From contig NC_088715.1 in NCBI RefSeq assembly GCF_963576615.1, positions 25,734,263 to 25,798,262 on the forward strand: 64,000 nucleotides of DNA, in the 5' to 3' direction. Positions 1 through 11,002 of this stretch are shown piece after piece. Source of the stretch: Watersipora subatra (lineage: Eukaryota > Bryozoa > Gymnolaemata > Cheilostomatida > Watersiporidae). Under the pieces are notes generated by a model. The model ran no database searches, was not told where the DNA came from, and saw only the letters and a program-made list of their open reading frames with translations. How positions within the stretch are numbered: the first letter of the stretch is position 1; each line of letters starts with the position of its first letter. The position numbers and the translations under genes are program-made.

Positions 1-43
1 AGTTTTCTTAGTGATTGTGCCAAAATTACAAGGGTTCATCCCT

Positions 44-84
<41 letters not shown>

Positions 85-1033
85 ACGCTAACCGAATGCA
101 CCACAGAGACAAGATATCAAACTATTTAATCTGTGAAACGAGCATGACAACAAATCATTTGCTGGTTTTTAATACTATTTCCATTAAATCTAAAAACAAT
201 CATCAATGCCAGAAGTTCAACCACCAACTGTTCGGTCATCAACCGAACGTGCTACCGCCATGCACCCCAAAGAGAACATGGCAGAATACCTAATCTGTTA
301 AACGAGCATGACAAAGTTTTAATTTCAAGAGTTATAATACTGACTGTGCCAAAATTATTAGGGCTCGTCACTGGGTGTGCTTGAACAACCAACTTTTCGA
401 TTAACAGCCGAATGCATTAACCGATATAGTGACAGAGACATCATATCAGACGATTGAATCTGTGAAACGAGCATGACAACAAGACATTTGCTGGTTTTAA
501 ATACTATTTCTATTAAAATTAAAAACAATCATCGATTCCAGAATTTCAACCACCAACTGTTCGGTCACCAACCGAACGTGCTACCGCCATGCACCACAAA
601 GATAACATGGCAGAATACCTAATCTGTTAAACGAGCATGACAAAAGTTTTAAGTACAAGAGTTATAATACTGACTGTGCCAAAATTATTAGGGCTCGTCC
701 CAGGGTGGGCTTGAACCACCCACTTTTCGATTAACAGCCGAATGCATTAACCGATTTAGTGACAGAGACATCGTATCAGACAATTGAATCTGTGAAACGA
801 GCATGACAACAAATCATTTGCTGGTTTTTAATACTGTTTCTATTAAAATTAAAAACAATCATCAATGGCGGAAATTCAACTACCAACTGTTCGGTTAGCA
901 AACGATCGTGCTACCGACATGCGCCAAAAAGACGAGATGTCAGAATATATTTAATCTGTGAAATGAGCAATACTAAAATTTATTTTCAAGAGTTATCATA
1001 GTGACTGTGCCAAAATTATAAGGGCTCGTCCCT

Positions 1034-1076
<43 letters not shown>

Positions 1077-1364
1077 ACTAACCGATTGCACCACAGAGAC
1101 AAGATATCAGACTATTTAATCTGTGAAACGAGCATGACAACAAATCATTTGCTGGTTTTTAATTCTATTTCCATTAAAATTAAAAACAATCGTCAATGCC
1201 AGAAGTTCAACCACCAACTGTTCGGTTACCAAACGATCGTGCTACCGACATGTGCCAAAAAGACGACATGTCAGAATATATTTAATCGTTGAAACGAGCA
1301 ATGCTAAAAATTATTTTCAAGACTTACAATAGTGCATGTACCAAAATTATAAGGACTCGTCCCT

Positions 1365-1408
<44 letters not shown>

Positions 1409-1696
1409 TTAACCGATTGCACCACACAGACAAGATATCAGACTATTTAACCTGTGAAACGAGCATGACAACAAATCATTTGCTGCTTTTTTATTACTGA
1501 TTCTATTGAAATTAAAAACAATCGTCAATGCCAGAAGTTCAACCACCAACTGTTCGGTTACCAACCGAACGTGCTACCGCCATGCACCACAAAGACAACA
1601 TGGCAGAATATATTTAATCTGTGAAATGAGCAACACTAAAATTTGTTTTCAAGAGTTTTCTTAGTGATTGTCCCAAAATTATAAGGGCTCATCCCT

Positions 1697-1737
<41 letters not shown>

Positions 1738-2358
1738 ACACTAACCGAATGCACCACAGAGAAAAGATATCAGACTATTTAATCTGTGAAACGAGCATGA
1801 CAACAAATCATTTGCTGGTTTTTAATACTGCTTCTATTAAAATTAAAAACAATCGTCAATAGCAGAAATTCAACTACCAACTGTTCGGTTAGCAAACGAT
1901 CGTGCTACCGACATGGGCCAAAAAGACGAGATGTCAGAATATATTTAATCTGTGAAATGAGCAATACTAAAATTTATTTTCAAGAGTTATCAGAGTCACT
2001 GTGCCAAAATTATAAGGGCTCATCCCTGGGTGGGCTTGAACCACCAACCTTGCGCTTAACAGCCGAACGCACTAACCCATTGCAACACAGAGAAAAGATA
2101 TCAGACTATTTAATCTGTGAAACGAGCATGACAACAAATCATTTGCTGGTTTTTAATACTGCTTCTATTAAAATTAAAAACAATCGTCAATAGCAGAAAT
2201 TCAACTACCAACTGTTTGGTTACCAACCGAACGTGCTACCGCCATGCACCACAAAGATAACATGGCAGAATATATTTAATCTGTGAAATGAGCAACACTA
2301 AAATTTGTTTTCAAGAGTTTTCTTAGTGATTGTGCCAAAATTATAAGGGCTCATCCCT

Positions 2359-2399
<41 letters not shown>

Positions 2400-2690
2400 A
2401 CGCTAACCGAATGCACCACAGAGAAAAGATATCAGACTATTTAATCTGTGAAACGAGCATGACAACAAATCATTTGCTGGTTTTTTAATACTGCTTCTAT
2501 TAAAATTAAAAACAATCGTCAATAGCAGAAATTCAACTACCAACTGTTCGGTTAGCAAACGATCGTGCTACCAACATGCGCCAAAAAGACGAGATGTCAG
2601 AATATATTTAATATGTGAAATGAGCAATACTAAAATTTATTTTCAAGAGTTATCAGAGTCACTGTGCCAAAATTATAAGGGCTCATCCCT

Positions 2691-2746
<56 letters not shown>

Positions 2747-2860
2747 ACCACAGAGACAAGATATCAGACTATTTAATCTGTGAAATGAGCATGACAACAA
2801 ATCATTTGCTGCTTTTTTAATACTATTTCCATTAAAATTAAAAACAATCGTCAATGGCGG
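1..2860. repeat. Array segment 1: mixed monomers
   Basis: This segment holds nine tRNA-like units on the minus strand, with left edges at 37, 366, 696, 1027, 1358, 1690, 2021, 2352 and 2684, each spanning 74 nt. Linker order is L2, L4, L4, L5, L1, L2, L3, L2, L3. Two adjacent L4 monomers (366 and 696) carry the D-arm-broken tRNA form. The segment shares monomer types with what follows but is not part of the exact 18-monomer repeat. Only the unit at 2684 is close to the standard tRNA. Confidence 0.85.
2684..2757 (-). tRNA. tRNA-Asn: tRNA-Asn(GUU)-like, U72 and D-stem wobble
   Basis: This L3-class unit has U72, the U11-G24 wobble and A57 as its only departures. It can fold. It is the closest to standard in the first 2.9 kb. 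Confidence 0.8.
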
Positions 2861-3015
2861 AAATTCAACTACCAACTGTTCGGTTAGCAAACGATCGTGC
2901 TACCGACATGCGCCAAAAAGACGAGATGTCAGAATATATTTAATCTGTGAAATGAGCAATACTAAAATTTATTTTCAAGAGTTATCATAGTGACTGTGCC
3001 AAAATTATAAGGGCT

Positions 3016-3089
3016 CATCCCAGGGTGGGCTTGAACCACCAACCTTTCAGTTAATAGCCGAACGCACTAACCGATTGCACCACAGAGAC
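3016..3089 (-). tRNA. tRNA-Asn-like with ATT anticodon, copy A
   Basis: The anticodon loop on the minus strand is CTATTAA, so the anticodon is ATT instead of GTT (plus-strand AAT at 3053-3055). The anticodon stem has one G-U pair (CTGAA side). The D stem carries CpG-decay wobbles, and CCAGGGTGGG on the plus strand gives a T-T mismatch in the acceptor stem. It is probably a pseudogene. If expressed it would read Asn codons with A34 or inosine. Confidence 0.7.
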
Positions 3090-3346
3090 AAGATATCAGA
3101 CTATTTAATCTGTGAAACGAGCATGACAACAAATCATTTGCTGGTTTTTAATACTATTTCCATTAAAATTAAAAACAATCGTCAATGCCAGAAGTTCAAC
3201 CACCAACTGTTCGATTACCAAACGATCGTGCTACCGACATGTGCCAAAAAGACGACATGTCAGAATATATTTAATCGTTGAAACGAGCAATGCTAAAAAT
3301 TATTTTCAAGACTTACAATAGTGCATGTACCAAAATTATAAGGGCT

Positions 3347-3353
3347 CATCCCT

Positions 3354-3414
<61 letters not shown>

Positions 3415-3420
3415 AGAGAC
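3347..3420 (-). tRNA. tRNA-Asn: tRNA-Asn(GUU) with G1-U72, L1 monomer
   Basis: This canonical body, with GCGC D-stem pairing and a GTT anticodon, sits in an L1 monomer at the start of copy A. The acceptor end is the U72 form. The 5' flank (right side) reads AAGATATCAGAC on the plus strand, as in most units. Confidence 0.87.
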
Positions 3421-3684
3421 AAGATATCAGACTATTTAATCTGTGAAACGAGCATGACAACAAGACATTTGCTGGTTTTAAATACTATTTCTATTAAAAT
3501 TAAAAACAATCATCAATTCCAGAATTTCAACCACCAACTGTTCGGTCACCAACCGAACGTGCTACCGCCATGCACCCCAAAGATAACATTGCAGAATATA
3601 TTTAATCTGTGAAATGAGCAACACTAAAATTTGTTTTCAAGAGTTTTCTTAGTGATTGTCCCAAAATTATAAGGGCTCATCCCT

Positions 3685-3725
<41 letters not shown>

Positions 3726-4339
3726 ACACTAACCGAATGCACCACAGAGAAAAGATATCAGACTATTTAATCTGTGAAACGAGCATGACAACAAATCATT
3801 TGCTGGTTTTTAATACTGCTTCTATTAAAATTAAAAACAATCGTCAATAGCAGAAATTCAACTACCAACTGTTCGGTTAGCAAACGATCGTGCTACCGAC
3901 ATGGGCCAAAAAGACGAGATGTCAGAATATATTTAATCTGTGAAATGAGCAATACTAAAATTTATTTTCAAGAGTTATCAGAGTCACTGTGCCAAAATTA
4001 TAAGGGCTCATCCCTGGGTGGGCTTGAACCACCAACCTTTCGCTTAACAGCCGAACGCACTAACCCATTGCAACACAGAGAAAAGATATCAGACTATTTA
4101 ATCTGTGAAACGAGCATGACAACAAATCATTTGCTGGTTTTTAATACTGCTTCTATTCAAATTAAAAACAATCGTCAATAGCAGAAATTCAACTACCAAC
4201 TGTTTGGTTACCAACCGAACGTGCTACCGCCATGCACCACAAAGATAACATGGCAGAATATATTTAATATGTGAAATGAGCAATACTAAAATTTATTTTC
4301 AAGAGTTATCAGAGTCACTGTGCCAAAATTATAAGGGCT

Positions 4340-4346
4340 CATCCCT

Positions 4347-4407
<61 letters not shown>

Positions 4408-4413
4408 AGAGAC
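4340..4413 (-). tRNA. tRNA-Asn: tRNA-Asn(GUU) with G1-U72, L3 monomer, copy A
   Basis: This L3 monomer keeps the full GCGC D-stem, whereas L3 monomers to the right have decayed to GTGC. Anticodon arm and T arm are complete; the acceptor end is U72. Confidence 0.87.
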
Positions 4414-4671
4414 AAGATATCAGACTATTTAATCTGTGAAACGAGCATGACAACAAATCATTTGCTGCTTTTTTAATACTATTTCCATTAACATTAAAAA
4501 CAATCGTCAATGGCGGAAATTCAACTACCAACTGTTCGGTTAGCAAACGATCGTGCTACCGACATGCGCCAAAAAGACGAGATGTCAGAATATATTTAAT
4601 CTGTGAAATGAGCAATACTAAAATTTATTTTCAAGAGTTATCATAGTGACTGTGCCAAAATTATAAGGGCT

Positions 4672-4745
4672 CATCCCTGGGTGGGCTTGAACCACCAACC
4701 TTTCAGTTAATAGCCGAACGCACTTACCGATTGCACCACAGAGAC
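4672..4745 (-). tRNA. tRNA-Asn-like with ATT anticodon, copy A second unit
   Basis: This unit has the same CTATTAA loop as 3016 but an unmutated acceptor stem. A private CACTTACCG variant alters the D loop. Confidence 0.7.
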
Positions 4746-5030
4746 AAGATATCAGACTATTTAATCTGTGAAACGAGCATGACAACAAATCATTTGCTGG
4801 TTTTTAATACTATTTCCATTAAAATTAAAAACAATCGTCAATGCCAGAAGTTCAACCACCAACTGTTCGGTTACCAAACGATCGTGCTACCTACATGTGC
4901 CAAAAAGACGACATGTCAGAATATATTTAATCGTTGAAACGAGCAATGCTAAAAATTATTTTCAAGACTTACAATAGTGCATGTACGGAAATTATAAGGA
5001 CTCGTGCCTGGGTGGGCTTGAACCACCAAT

Positions 5031-5070
<40 letters not shown>

Positions 5071-5318
5071 AGAGACAAGATATCAGACTATTTAATCTGT
5101 GAAACGAGCGTGACAACAAATCATTTGCTTCTTTTTAATACTATTTCTATTAAAATTAAAAACAACCGTCAATGGCAGAAATTCCACTACCAACTGTTCG
5201 GTTAGCAAACGATCGTGCTACCGACAAGCGCCAAAAAAACGAGATGTCAGAATATATTTAATCTGTGAAATGAGCAATACTAAAATTTATTTTCAAGAGT
5301 TATCATAGTGACTGTGCC

Positions 5319-5322
5319 AAAA
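5319..5322 (-). terminator. Minimal Pol III T-run 3' of the 5334 tRNA
   Basis: TTTT on the minus strand lies 11 nt after the discriminator base, the right place for RNA polymerase III release with a short 3' trailer. Four Ts is a minimal terminator. The same T-run sits in almost every monomer because it is part of the conserved CAAAATTAT linker. Confidence 0.6.
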
Positions 5323-5340
5323 TTATAAGTGCTCGTCCCT

Positions 5341-5344
<4 letters not shown>

Positions 5345-5355
<11 letters not shown>
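5345..5355 (-). promoter_or_regulatory. Pol III B box of the 5334 tRNA
   Basis: The minus strand reads GGTTCAAGCCC, an acceptable B box (TFIIIC site) with A where most tRNA-Asn genes have G. The same 11 bases are kept in nearly all half-A units, including ones whose D arm is lost. Confidence 0.8.

Positions 5356-5388
<33 letters not shown>

Positions 5389-5400
<12 letters not shown>
5389..5400 (-). promoter_or_regulatory. Pol III A box of the 5334 tRNA
   Basis: The minus strand reads TGGCGCAATCGG at tRNA bases 8-19, a good internal A box. In most other units the second CpG-bearing triplet has become GTG (TGGTGCAATCGG), and in L4-type units the box is destroyed. Confidence 0.8.
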
Positions 5401-5401
<1 letters not shown>

Positions 5402-5676
5402 AGAGACAAGATATCAGACTATTCAATCTGTGAAACGAGCATGACAACAAAGCATTTGCTAGTTTTTAATACTATTTCCATTAAAATTAAAAACAATCGT
5501 CAATGCCAGAAGTTCAACCACCAACTGTTCGGTGACCAAACGATCGTGCTACCGACATGTGCCAAAAAGACGACATGTCAGAATATATTTAATCGTTGAA
5601 ACAAGCAATGCTAAAAATTATTTTCAAGACTTACAATAGTGAATGTACCAAAATTATAAGGGCTCATCCCTGGGTA

Positions 5677-5714
<38 letters not shown>

Positions 5715-5828
5715 ACTAACCGATTGCACCACAGAGACAAGATATCAGACTATTTAATCTGTGAAACGAGCATGACAACAAATCATTTCCTGGTTTTTAA
5801 TACTATTTCCATTAAAATTAAAAACAAT

Positions 5829-5902
5829 CATCAATGCCACAAGTTCAACCACCAACTGTTCGGTTACCAACCGAACGTGCTACCGACATGCACCACAAAG
5901 AT
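5829..5902 (-). pseudogene. Half-B tRNA-Asn relic (representative)
   Basis: The second half of the monomer holds a decayed tRNA-Asn copy that aligns to half A without gaps. In the 59 bases from TTCAACCACC to the 5' end I count 46 identities with a typical half A. The anticodon stem TTCGG/CCGAA still pairs in this subtype, around a TTGGTAA loop. The T stem and B box are gone and the acceptor stem does not pair, so it is not a gene. A relic of this kind sits 164 bp right of each half-A unit across the window. Three main subtypes differ at ACCAACCGAACG, ACCAAACGATCG or AGCAAACGATCG on the plus strand. Confidence 0.82.
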
Positions 5903-6002
5903 AACATGGCAGAATATATTTAATCTGTGAAATGAGCAACACTAAAATTTGTTTTTAAGAGTTTTCTTAGTGATTGTGCCAAAATTATAAGGGCTCATCC
6001 CT

Positions 6003-6043
<41 letters not shown>

Positions 6044-7315
6044 ACGCTAACCGAATGCACCACAGAGACAAGATATCAGACTATTTAATCTGTGAAACGA
6101 GCATGACAACAAATCATGTGCTGGTTTTTAATACTGCTTCTATTAAAATTAAAAACAATCATCAATGCCAGAAGTTCAACCACCAACTGTTCGGTTACCA
6201 ACCGAATGTGCTACCGCCATGCACAACAAAGATAACATGGCAGAATATATTTAATCGCTGAAACGAGCAACGCTAAAAATTATTTTCAAGACTTACAATA
6301 GTGCATGTACCAAAATTATAAGGACTCGTCCCTGGGTGGGCTTGAACCACCAACCTTTCGATCAAAAGCCGAACGCACTAACCGATTGCACCACAGAGAC
6401 AAGATATCAGACTATTTAATCTGTGAAACGAGCATGCAACAAGACATTTGCTGGTTTTTAATACTGCTTCTATTAAAATTAAAAACAATCGTCAATAGCA
6501 GAAATTCAACTACCAGCTGTTCGGTTAGCAAACGATCGTGCTACCAACATGCGCCAAAAAAACGAGATGTCAGAATATATTTAATCGCTGAAACGAGCAA
6601 CGCTAAAAATTATTTTCAAGACTTACAATAGTGCATGTACCAAAATTATAAGGACTCGTCCCTGAGTGGGCTTGAACCACCAACCTTTCGATTAAAAGCC
6701 GAACGCACTAACCGATTGCACCACAGAGACAAGATATCAGACTATTTAATCTGTGAAACGAGCATGCAACAAGACATTTGCTGGTTTTAAATACTATTTC
6801 TATTAAAATTAAAAACAATCATCAATTCCAGAATTTCAACCACCAACTGTTCGGTCACCAACCGAACGTGCTACCGCCATGCACCCCAAAGATAACATGG
6901 CAGAATACCTAATCTGTTAAACGAGCATGACAAAGTTTTAATTTCAAGAGTTATAATACTGACTGCGCCAAAATTATTAGGGCTCGTCACTGGGTGTGCT
7001 TGAACCACCAACTTTTCGATTAACAGCCGAATGCATTAACCGATTTAGTGACAGAGACATCATATCAGACGATTGAATCTGTGAAATGAGCATGACAACA
7101 AATCATGTGCTGGTTTTTAATACTGCTTCTATTAAAATTAAAAACAATCGTCAATGGCGGAAATTCAACTACCAACTGTTCGGTTAGCAAACGATCGTGC
7201 TACCGACATGCGCCAAAAAGACGAGATGTCAGAATATATTTATTCTGTGAAATGAGCAATACTAAAATTTATTTTCAAGAGTTATCATAGTGACTGTGCC
7301 AAAATTATAAGGGCT

Positions 7316-7322
7316 CATCCCT

Positions 7323-7383
<61 letters not shown>

Positions 7384-7389
7384 AGAGAC
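7316..7389 (-). tRNA. tRNA-Asn: tRNA-Asn(GUU) with G1-U72, copy A
   Basis: This unit is identical to the 5334 gene except that base 72 is T, making the first acceptor pair G1-U72 instead of G1-C72. D-stem, anticodon (GTT) and T-stem are canonical. Confidence 0.88.
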
Positions 7390-7653
7390 AAGATATCAGA
7401 CTATTTAATCTGTGAAACGAGCATGACAACAAATCATTTGCTGGTTTTTAATACTATTTCCATCAAAATTAAAAACAATCGTCAATGCCAGAAGTTCAAC
7501 CACCAATTGTTCGATTACCAAACGATCGTGCTACCGACATGTGCCAAAAAGACGACATGTCAGAATATATTTAATCGTTGAAACGAGCAATGCTAAAAAT
7601 TATTTTCAAGACTTACAATAGTGCATGTACCAAAATTATAAGGGCTCGTCCCT

Positions 7654-7709
<56 letters not shown>

Positions 7710-7978
7710 ACCACACAGACAAGCTATCAGACTATTTAACCTGTGAAACGAGCATGACAACAAATCATTTGCTGCTTTTTTAATACTGCTTCTATTGAAA
7801 TTAAAAACAATAGTCAATGCCAGAAGTTCAACCACCAACTGTTCGGTTACCAAACGATCGTGCTACCGACATGTGCCAAAAAAACGACATGTCAGAATAT
7901 ATTTAATCGTTGAAACGAGCAATGCTAAAAATTATTTTCAAGACATACAATAGTGCATGTACCAAAATTATAAGGGCT

Positions 7979-8052
7979 CGTCCCTGGGTGGGCTTGAACG
8001 ATCAACCTTTCGGTTAACAACCGAACGCACTAACCGATTGCGCCACAGTGAC
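7979..8052 (-). pseudogene. tRNA-Asn pseudogene with altered T arm
   Basis: The plus strand reads CTTGAACGATCAACC, which breaks the T stem; CACAGTGAC alters the acceptor stem. The same form is at 12938 and 18890. The anticodon loop is TTGTTAA, with GTT kept. A related loop and T-stem form (GAACCATCAACC with AACAACCG) recurs in L1 monomers from 25503 to 62918. Confidence 0.78.
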
Positions 8053-8316
8053 AAGATATCAGACTATTTAATCTGTGAAACGAGCATGACAACAAATCAT
8101 TTGCTGGTTTTTAATACTATTTCCATTAAAATTAAAAACAATCGTCAATGCCAGAAGTTCAACCACCAACTGTTCGGTTACCAAACGATCGTGCTACCTA
8201 CATGTGCCAAAAAGACGACATGTCAGAATATATTTAATCGTTGAAACGAGCAATGCTAAAAATTATTTTCGAGACTTACAATAGTGCATGTACCAAAATT
8301 ATAAGGGCTCATCCCT

Positions 8317-8359
<43 letters not shown>

Positions 8360-8664
8360 ACTAACCGATTGCACCACAGAGACAAGATATCAGACTATTT
8401 AACCTGTGAAACGAGCATGACAACAAATCATTTGCTGGTTTTTAATACTATTTCTATTAAAATTAAAAACAATCGTCAATGCCAGAAGTTCAACCACCAA
8501 CTGTTCGGTTACCAAACGATCGTGCTACGGACATGTGCCAAAAAGACTGTCAGAATATATTTAATCGTTGAAACGAGCAATGCTAAAAATTATTTTCAAG
8601 ACTTACAATAGTGCATGTACGGAAATTATAAGGACTCGTGCATGGGTGGGCTTGAACCACCAAT

Positions 8665-8704
<40 letters not shown>

Positions 8705-9298
8705 AGAGACAAGATATCAGACTATTTAATCTGTGAAACAAGCATGACAACAAATCATTTGCTGGTTTTTAATACTATTTCTATTAAAATTAAAAACAAT
8801 CGTCAATGGCAGAAATTCAACTACCAACTGTTCGGTTAGCAAACGATCGTGCTACCGACATGGGCCAAAAAGACGAGATGTCAGAATATATTTAATCTGT
8901 GAAATGAGCAATACTAAAATTTATTTTCAAGAGTTATCAGAGTCACTGTGCCAAAATTATAAGGGCTCATCCCTGGGTGGGCTTGAACCACCAACCTTTC
9001 GCTTAACAGCCGAACGCACTAACCCATTGCAACACAGAGAAAAGATATCAGACTATTTAATCTGTGAAACGAGCATGACAACAAATCATTTGCTGGTTTT
9101 TAATACTGCTTCTATTCAAATTAAAAACAATCGTCAATAGCAGAAATTCAACTACCAACTGTTTGGTTACCAACCGAACGTGCTACCGCCATGCACCACA
9201 AAGATAACATGGCAGAATATATTTAATATGTGAAATGAGCAATACTAAAATTTATTTTCAAGAGTTATCAGAGTCACTGTGCCAAAATTATAAGGGCT

Positions 9299-9305
9299 CA
9301 TCCCT

Positions 9306-9366
<61 letters not shown>

Positions 9367-9372
9367 AGAGAC
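9299..9372 (-). tRNA. tRNA-Asn: tRNA-Asn(GUU) with G1-U72, L3 monomer, copy B
   Basis: This is the copy B counterpart of the 4340 unit, unchanged in the tRNA body. Confidence 0.87.
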
Positions 9373-9630
9373 AAGATATCAGACTATTTAATCTGTGAAA
9401 CGAGCATGACAACAAATCATTTGCTGCTTTTTTAATACTATTTCCATTAACATTAAAAACAATCGTCAATGGCGGAAATTCAACTACCAACTGTTCGGTT
9501 AGCAAACGATCGTGCTACCGACATGCGCCAAAAAGACGAGATGTCAGAATATATTTAATCTGTGAAATGAGCAATACTAAAATTTATTTTCAAGAGTTAT
9601 CATAGTGACTGTGCCAAAATTATAAGGGCT

Positions 9631-9704
9631 CATCCCTGGGTGGGCTTGAACCACCAACCTTTCAGTTAATAGCCGAACGCACTTACCGATTGCACCACAG
9701 AGAC
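9631..9704 (-). tRNA. tRNA-Asn-like with ATT anticodon, copy B
   Basis: This is the copy B counterpart of 4672. It shares the D-loop variant, which ties copy B to copy A. Confidence 0.7.
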
Positions 9705-9989
9705 AAGATATCAGACTATTTAATCTGTGAAACGAGCATGACAACAAATCATTTGCTGGTTTTTAATACTATTTCCATTAAAATTAAAAACAATCGTCAA
9801 TGCCAGAAGTTCAACCACCAACTGTTCGGTTACCAAACGATCGTGCTACCTACATGTGCCAAAAAGACGACATGTCAGAATATATTTAATCGTTGAAACG
9901 AGCAATGCTAAAAATTATTTTCAAGACTTACAATAGTGCATGTACGGAAATTATAAGGACTCGTGCCTGGGTGGGCTTGAACCACCAAT

Positions 9990-10029
<40 letters not shown>

Positions 10030-10292
10030 AGAGACAAGATATCAGACTATTTAATCTGTGAAACGAGCGTGACAACAAATCATTTGCTTCTTTTTAATAC
10101 TATTTCTATTAAAATTAAAAACAACCGTCAATGGCAGAAATTCCACTACCAACTGTTCGGTTAGCAAACGATCGTGCTACCGACAAGCGCCAAAAAAACG
10201 AGATGTCAGAATATATTTAATCTGTGAAATGAGCAATACTAAAATTTATTTTCAAGAGTTATCATAGTGACTGTGCCAAAATTATAAGTGCT

Positions 10293-10299
10293 CGTCCCT

Positions 10300-10360
<61 letters not shown>

Positions 10361-10366
10361 AGAGAC
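10293..10366 (-). tRNA. tRNA-Asn: tRNA-Asn(GUU), near-canonical copy 2
   Basis: This is the copy B counterpart of the 5334 gene and has the same 74 bases: complete stems, GTT anticodon, G73, C72, and A57 as the only departure from the standard tRNA-Asn. Confidence 0.92.
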
Positions 10367-10635
10367 AAGATATCAGACTATTCAATCTGTGAAACGAGCA
10401 TGACAACAAAGCATTTGCTAGTTTTTAATACTATTTCCATTAAAATTAAAAACAATCGTCAATGCCAGAAGTTCAACCACCAACTGTTCGGTGACCAAAC
10501 GATCGTGCTACCGACATGTGCCAAAAAGACGACATGTCAGAATATATTTAATCGTTGAAACAAGCAATGCTAAAAATTATTTTCAAGACTTACAATAGTG
10601 AATGTACCAAAATTATAAGGGCTCATCCCTGGGTA

Positions 10636-10673
<38 letters not shown>

Positions 10674-10961
10674 ACTAACCGATTGCACCACAGAGACAAG
10701 ATATCAGACTATTTAATCTGTGAAACGAGCATGACAACAAATCATTTCCTGGTTTTTAATACTATTTCCATTAAAATTAAAAACAATCATCAATGCCACA
10801 AGTTCAACCACCAACTGTTCGGTTACCAACCGAACGTGCTACCGACATGCACCACAAAGATAACATGGCAGAATATATTTAATCTGTGAAATGAGCAACA
10901 CTAAAATTTGTTTTTAAGAGTTTTCTTAGTGATTGTGCCAAAATTATAAGGGCTCATCCCT

Positions 10962-11002
<41 letters not shown>

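Larger units (their letters stand above)
5334..5407 (-). tRNA. tRNA-Asn: tRNA-Asn(GUU), near-canonical copy 1
   Basis: This is the best tRNA candidate of copy A. Read on the minus strand, all four stems pair: acceptor GTCTCTG with CAGGGAC (one G-U), D stem GCGC with GCGC, anticodon stem TTCGG with CCGAA, and T stem GGTGG with CCACC. The anticodon loop is CTGTTAA (GTT, Asn) and the discriminator is G73. It equals the standard animal tRNA-Asn as I remember it except for A instead of G at T-loop position 57, which is allowed. CCA is not encoded, as expected for a eukaryotic nuclear gene. A-box, B-box and a TTTT run are all present. It could be a working gene; expression cannot be judged from sequence. 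Confidence 0.93.
2860..8850. repeat. HOR copy A, 18 monomers
   Basis: This is the first of three near-identical large repeats. tRNA units have left edges at 3016, 3347, 3678, 4009, 4340, 4672, 5003, 5334, 5665, 5996, 6327, 6657, 6985, 7316, 7647, 7979, 8310 and 8637. Everything from about 2870 to 8720 reappears 10911 bp downstream (copy C), and 3900-8850 reappears 4959 bp downstream (copy B), with only scattered single-base differences. Linker order is L5 L1 L2 L3 L3 L5 L1 L5 L1 L2 L1 L1 L4 L5 L1 L1 L1 L1. Boundaries are approximate because they fall inside conserved monomer sequence. Confidence 0.88.

Noticed and set aside
5829-5902. Half-B sequence as a new tRNA with Thr (GGT) or Ser (GCT) anticodon
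   Set aside because: The loop reads TTGGTAA or TTGCTAA, but the T arm, B box and acceptor pairing are lost, so the anticodon change is drift in a pseudogene.
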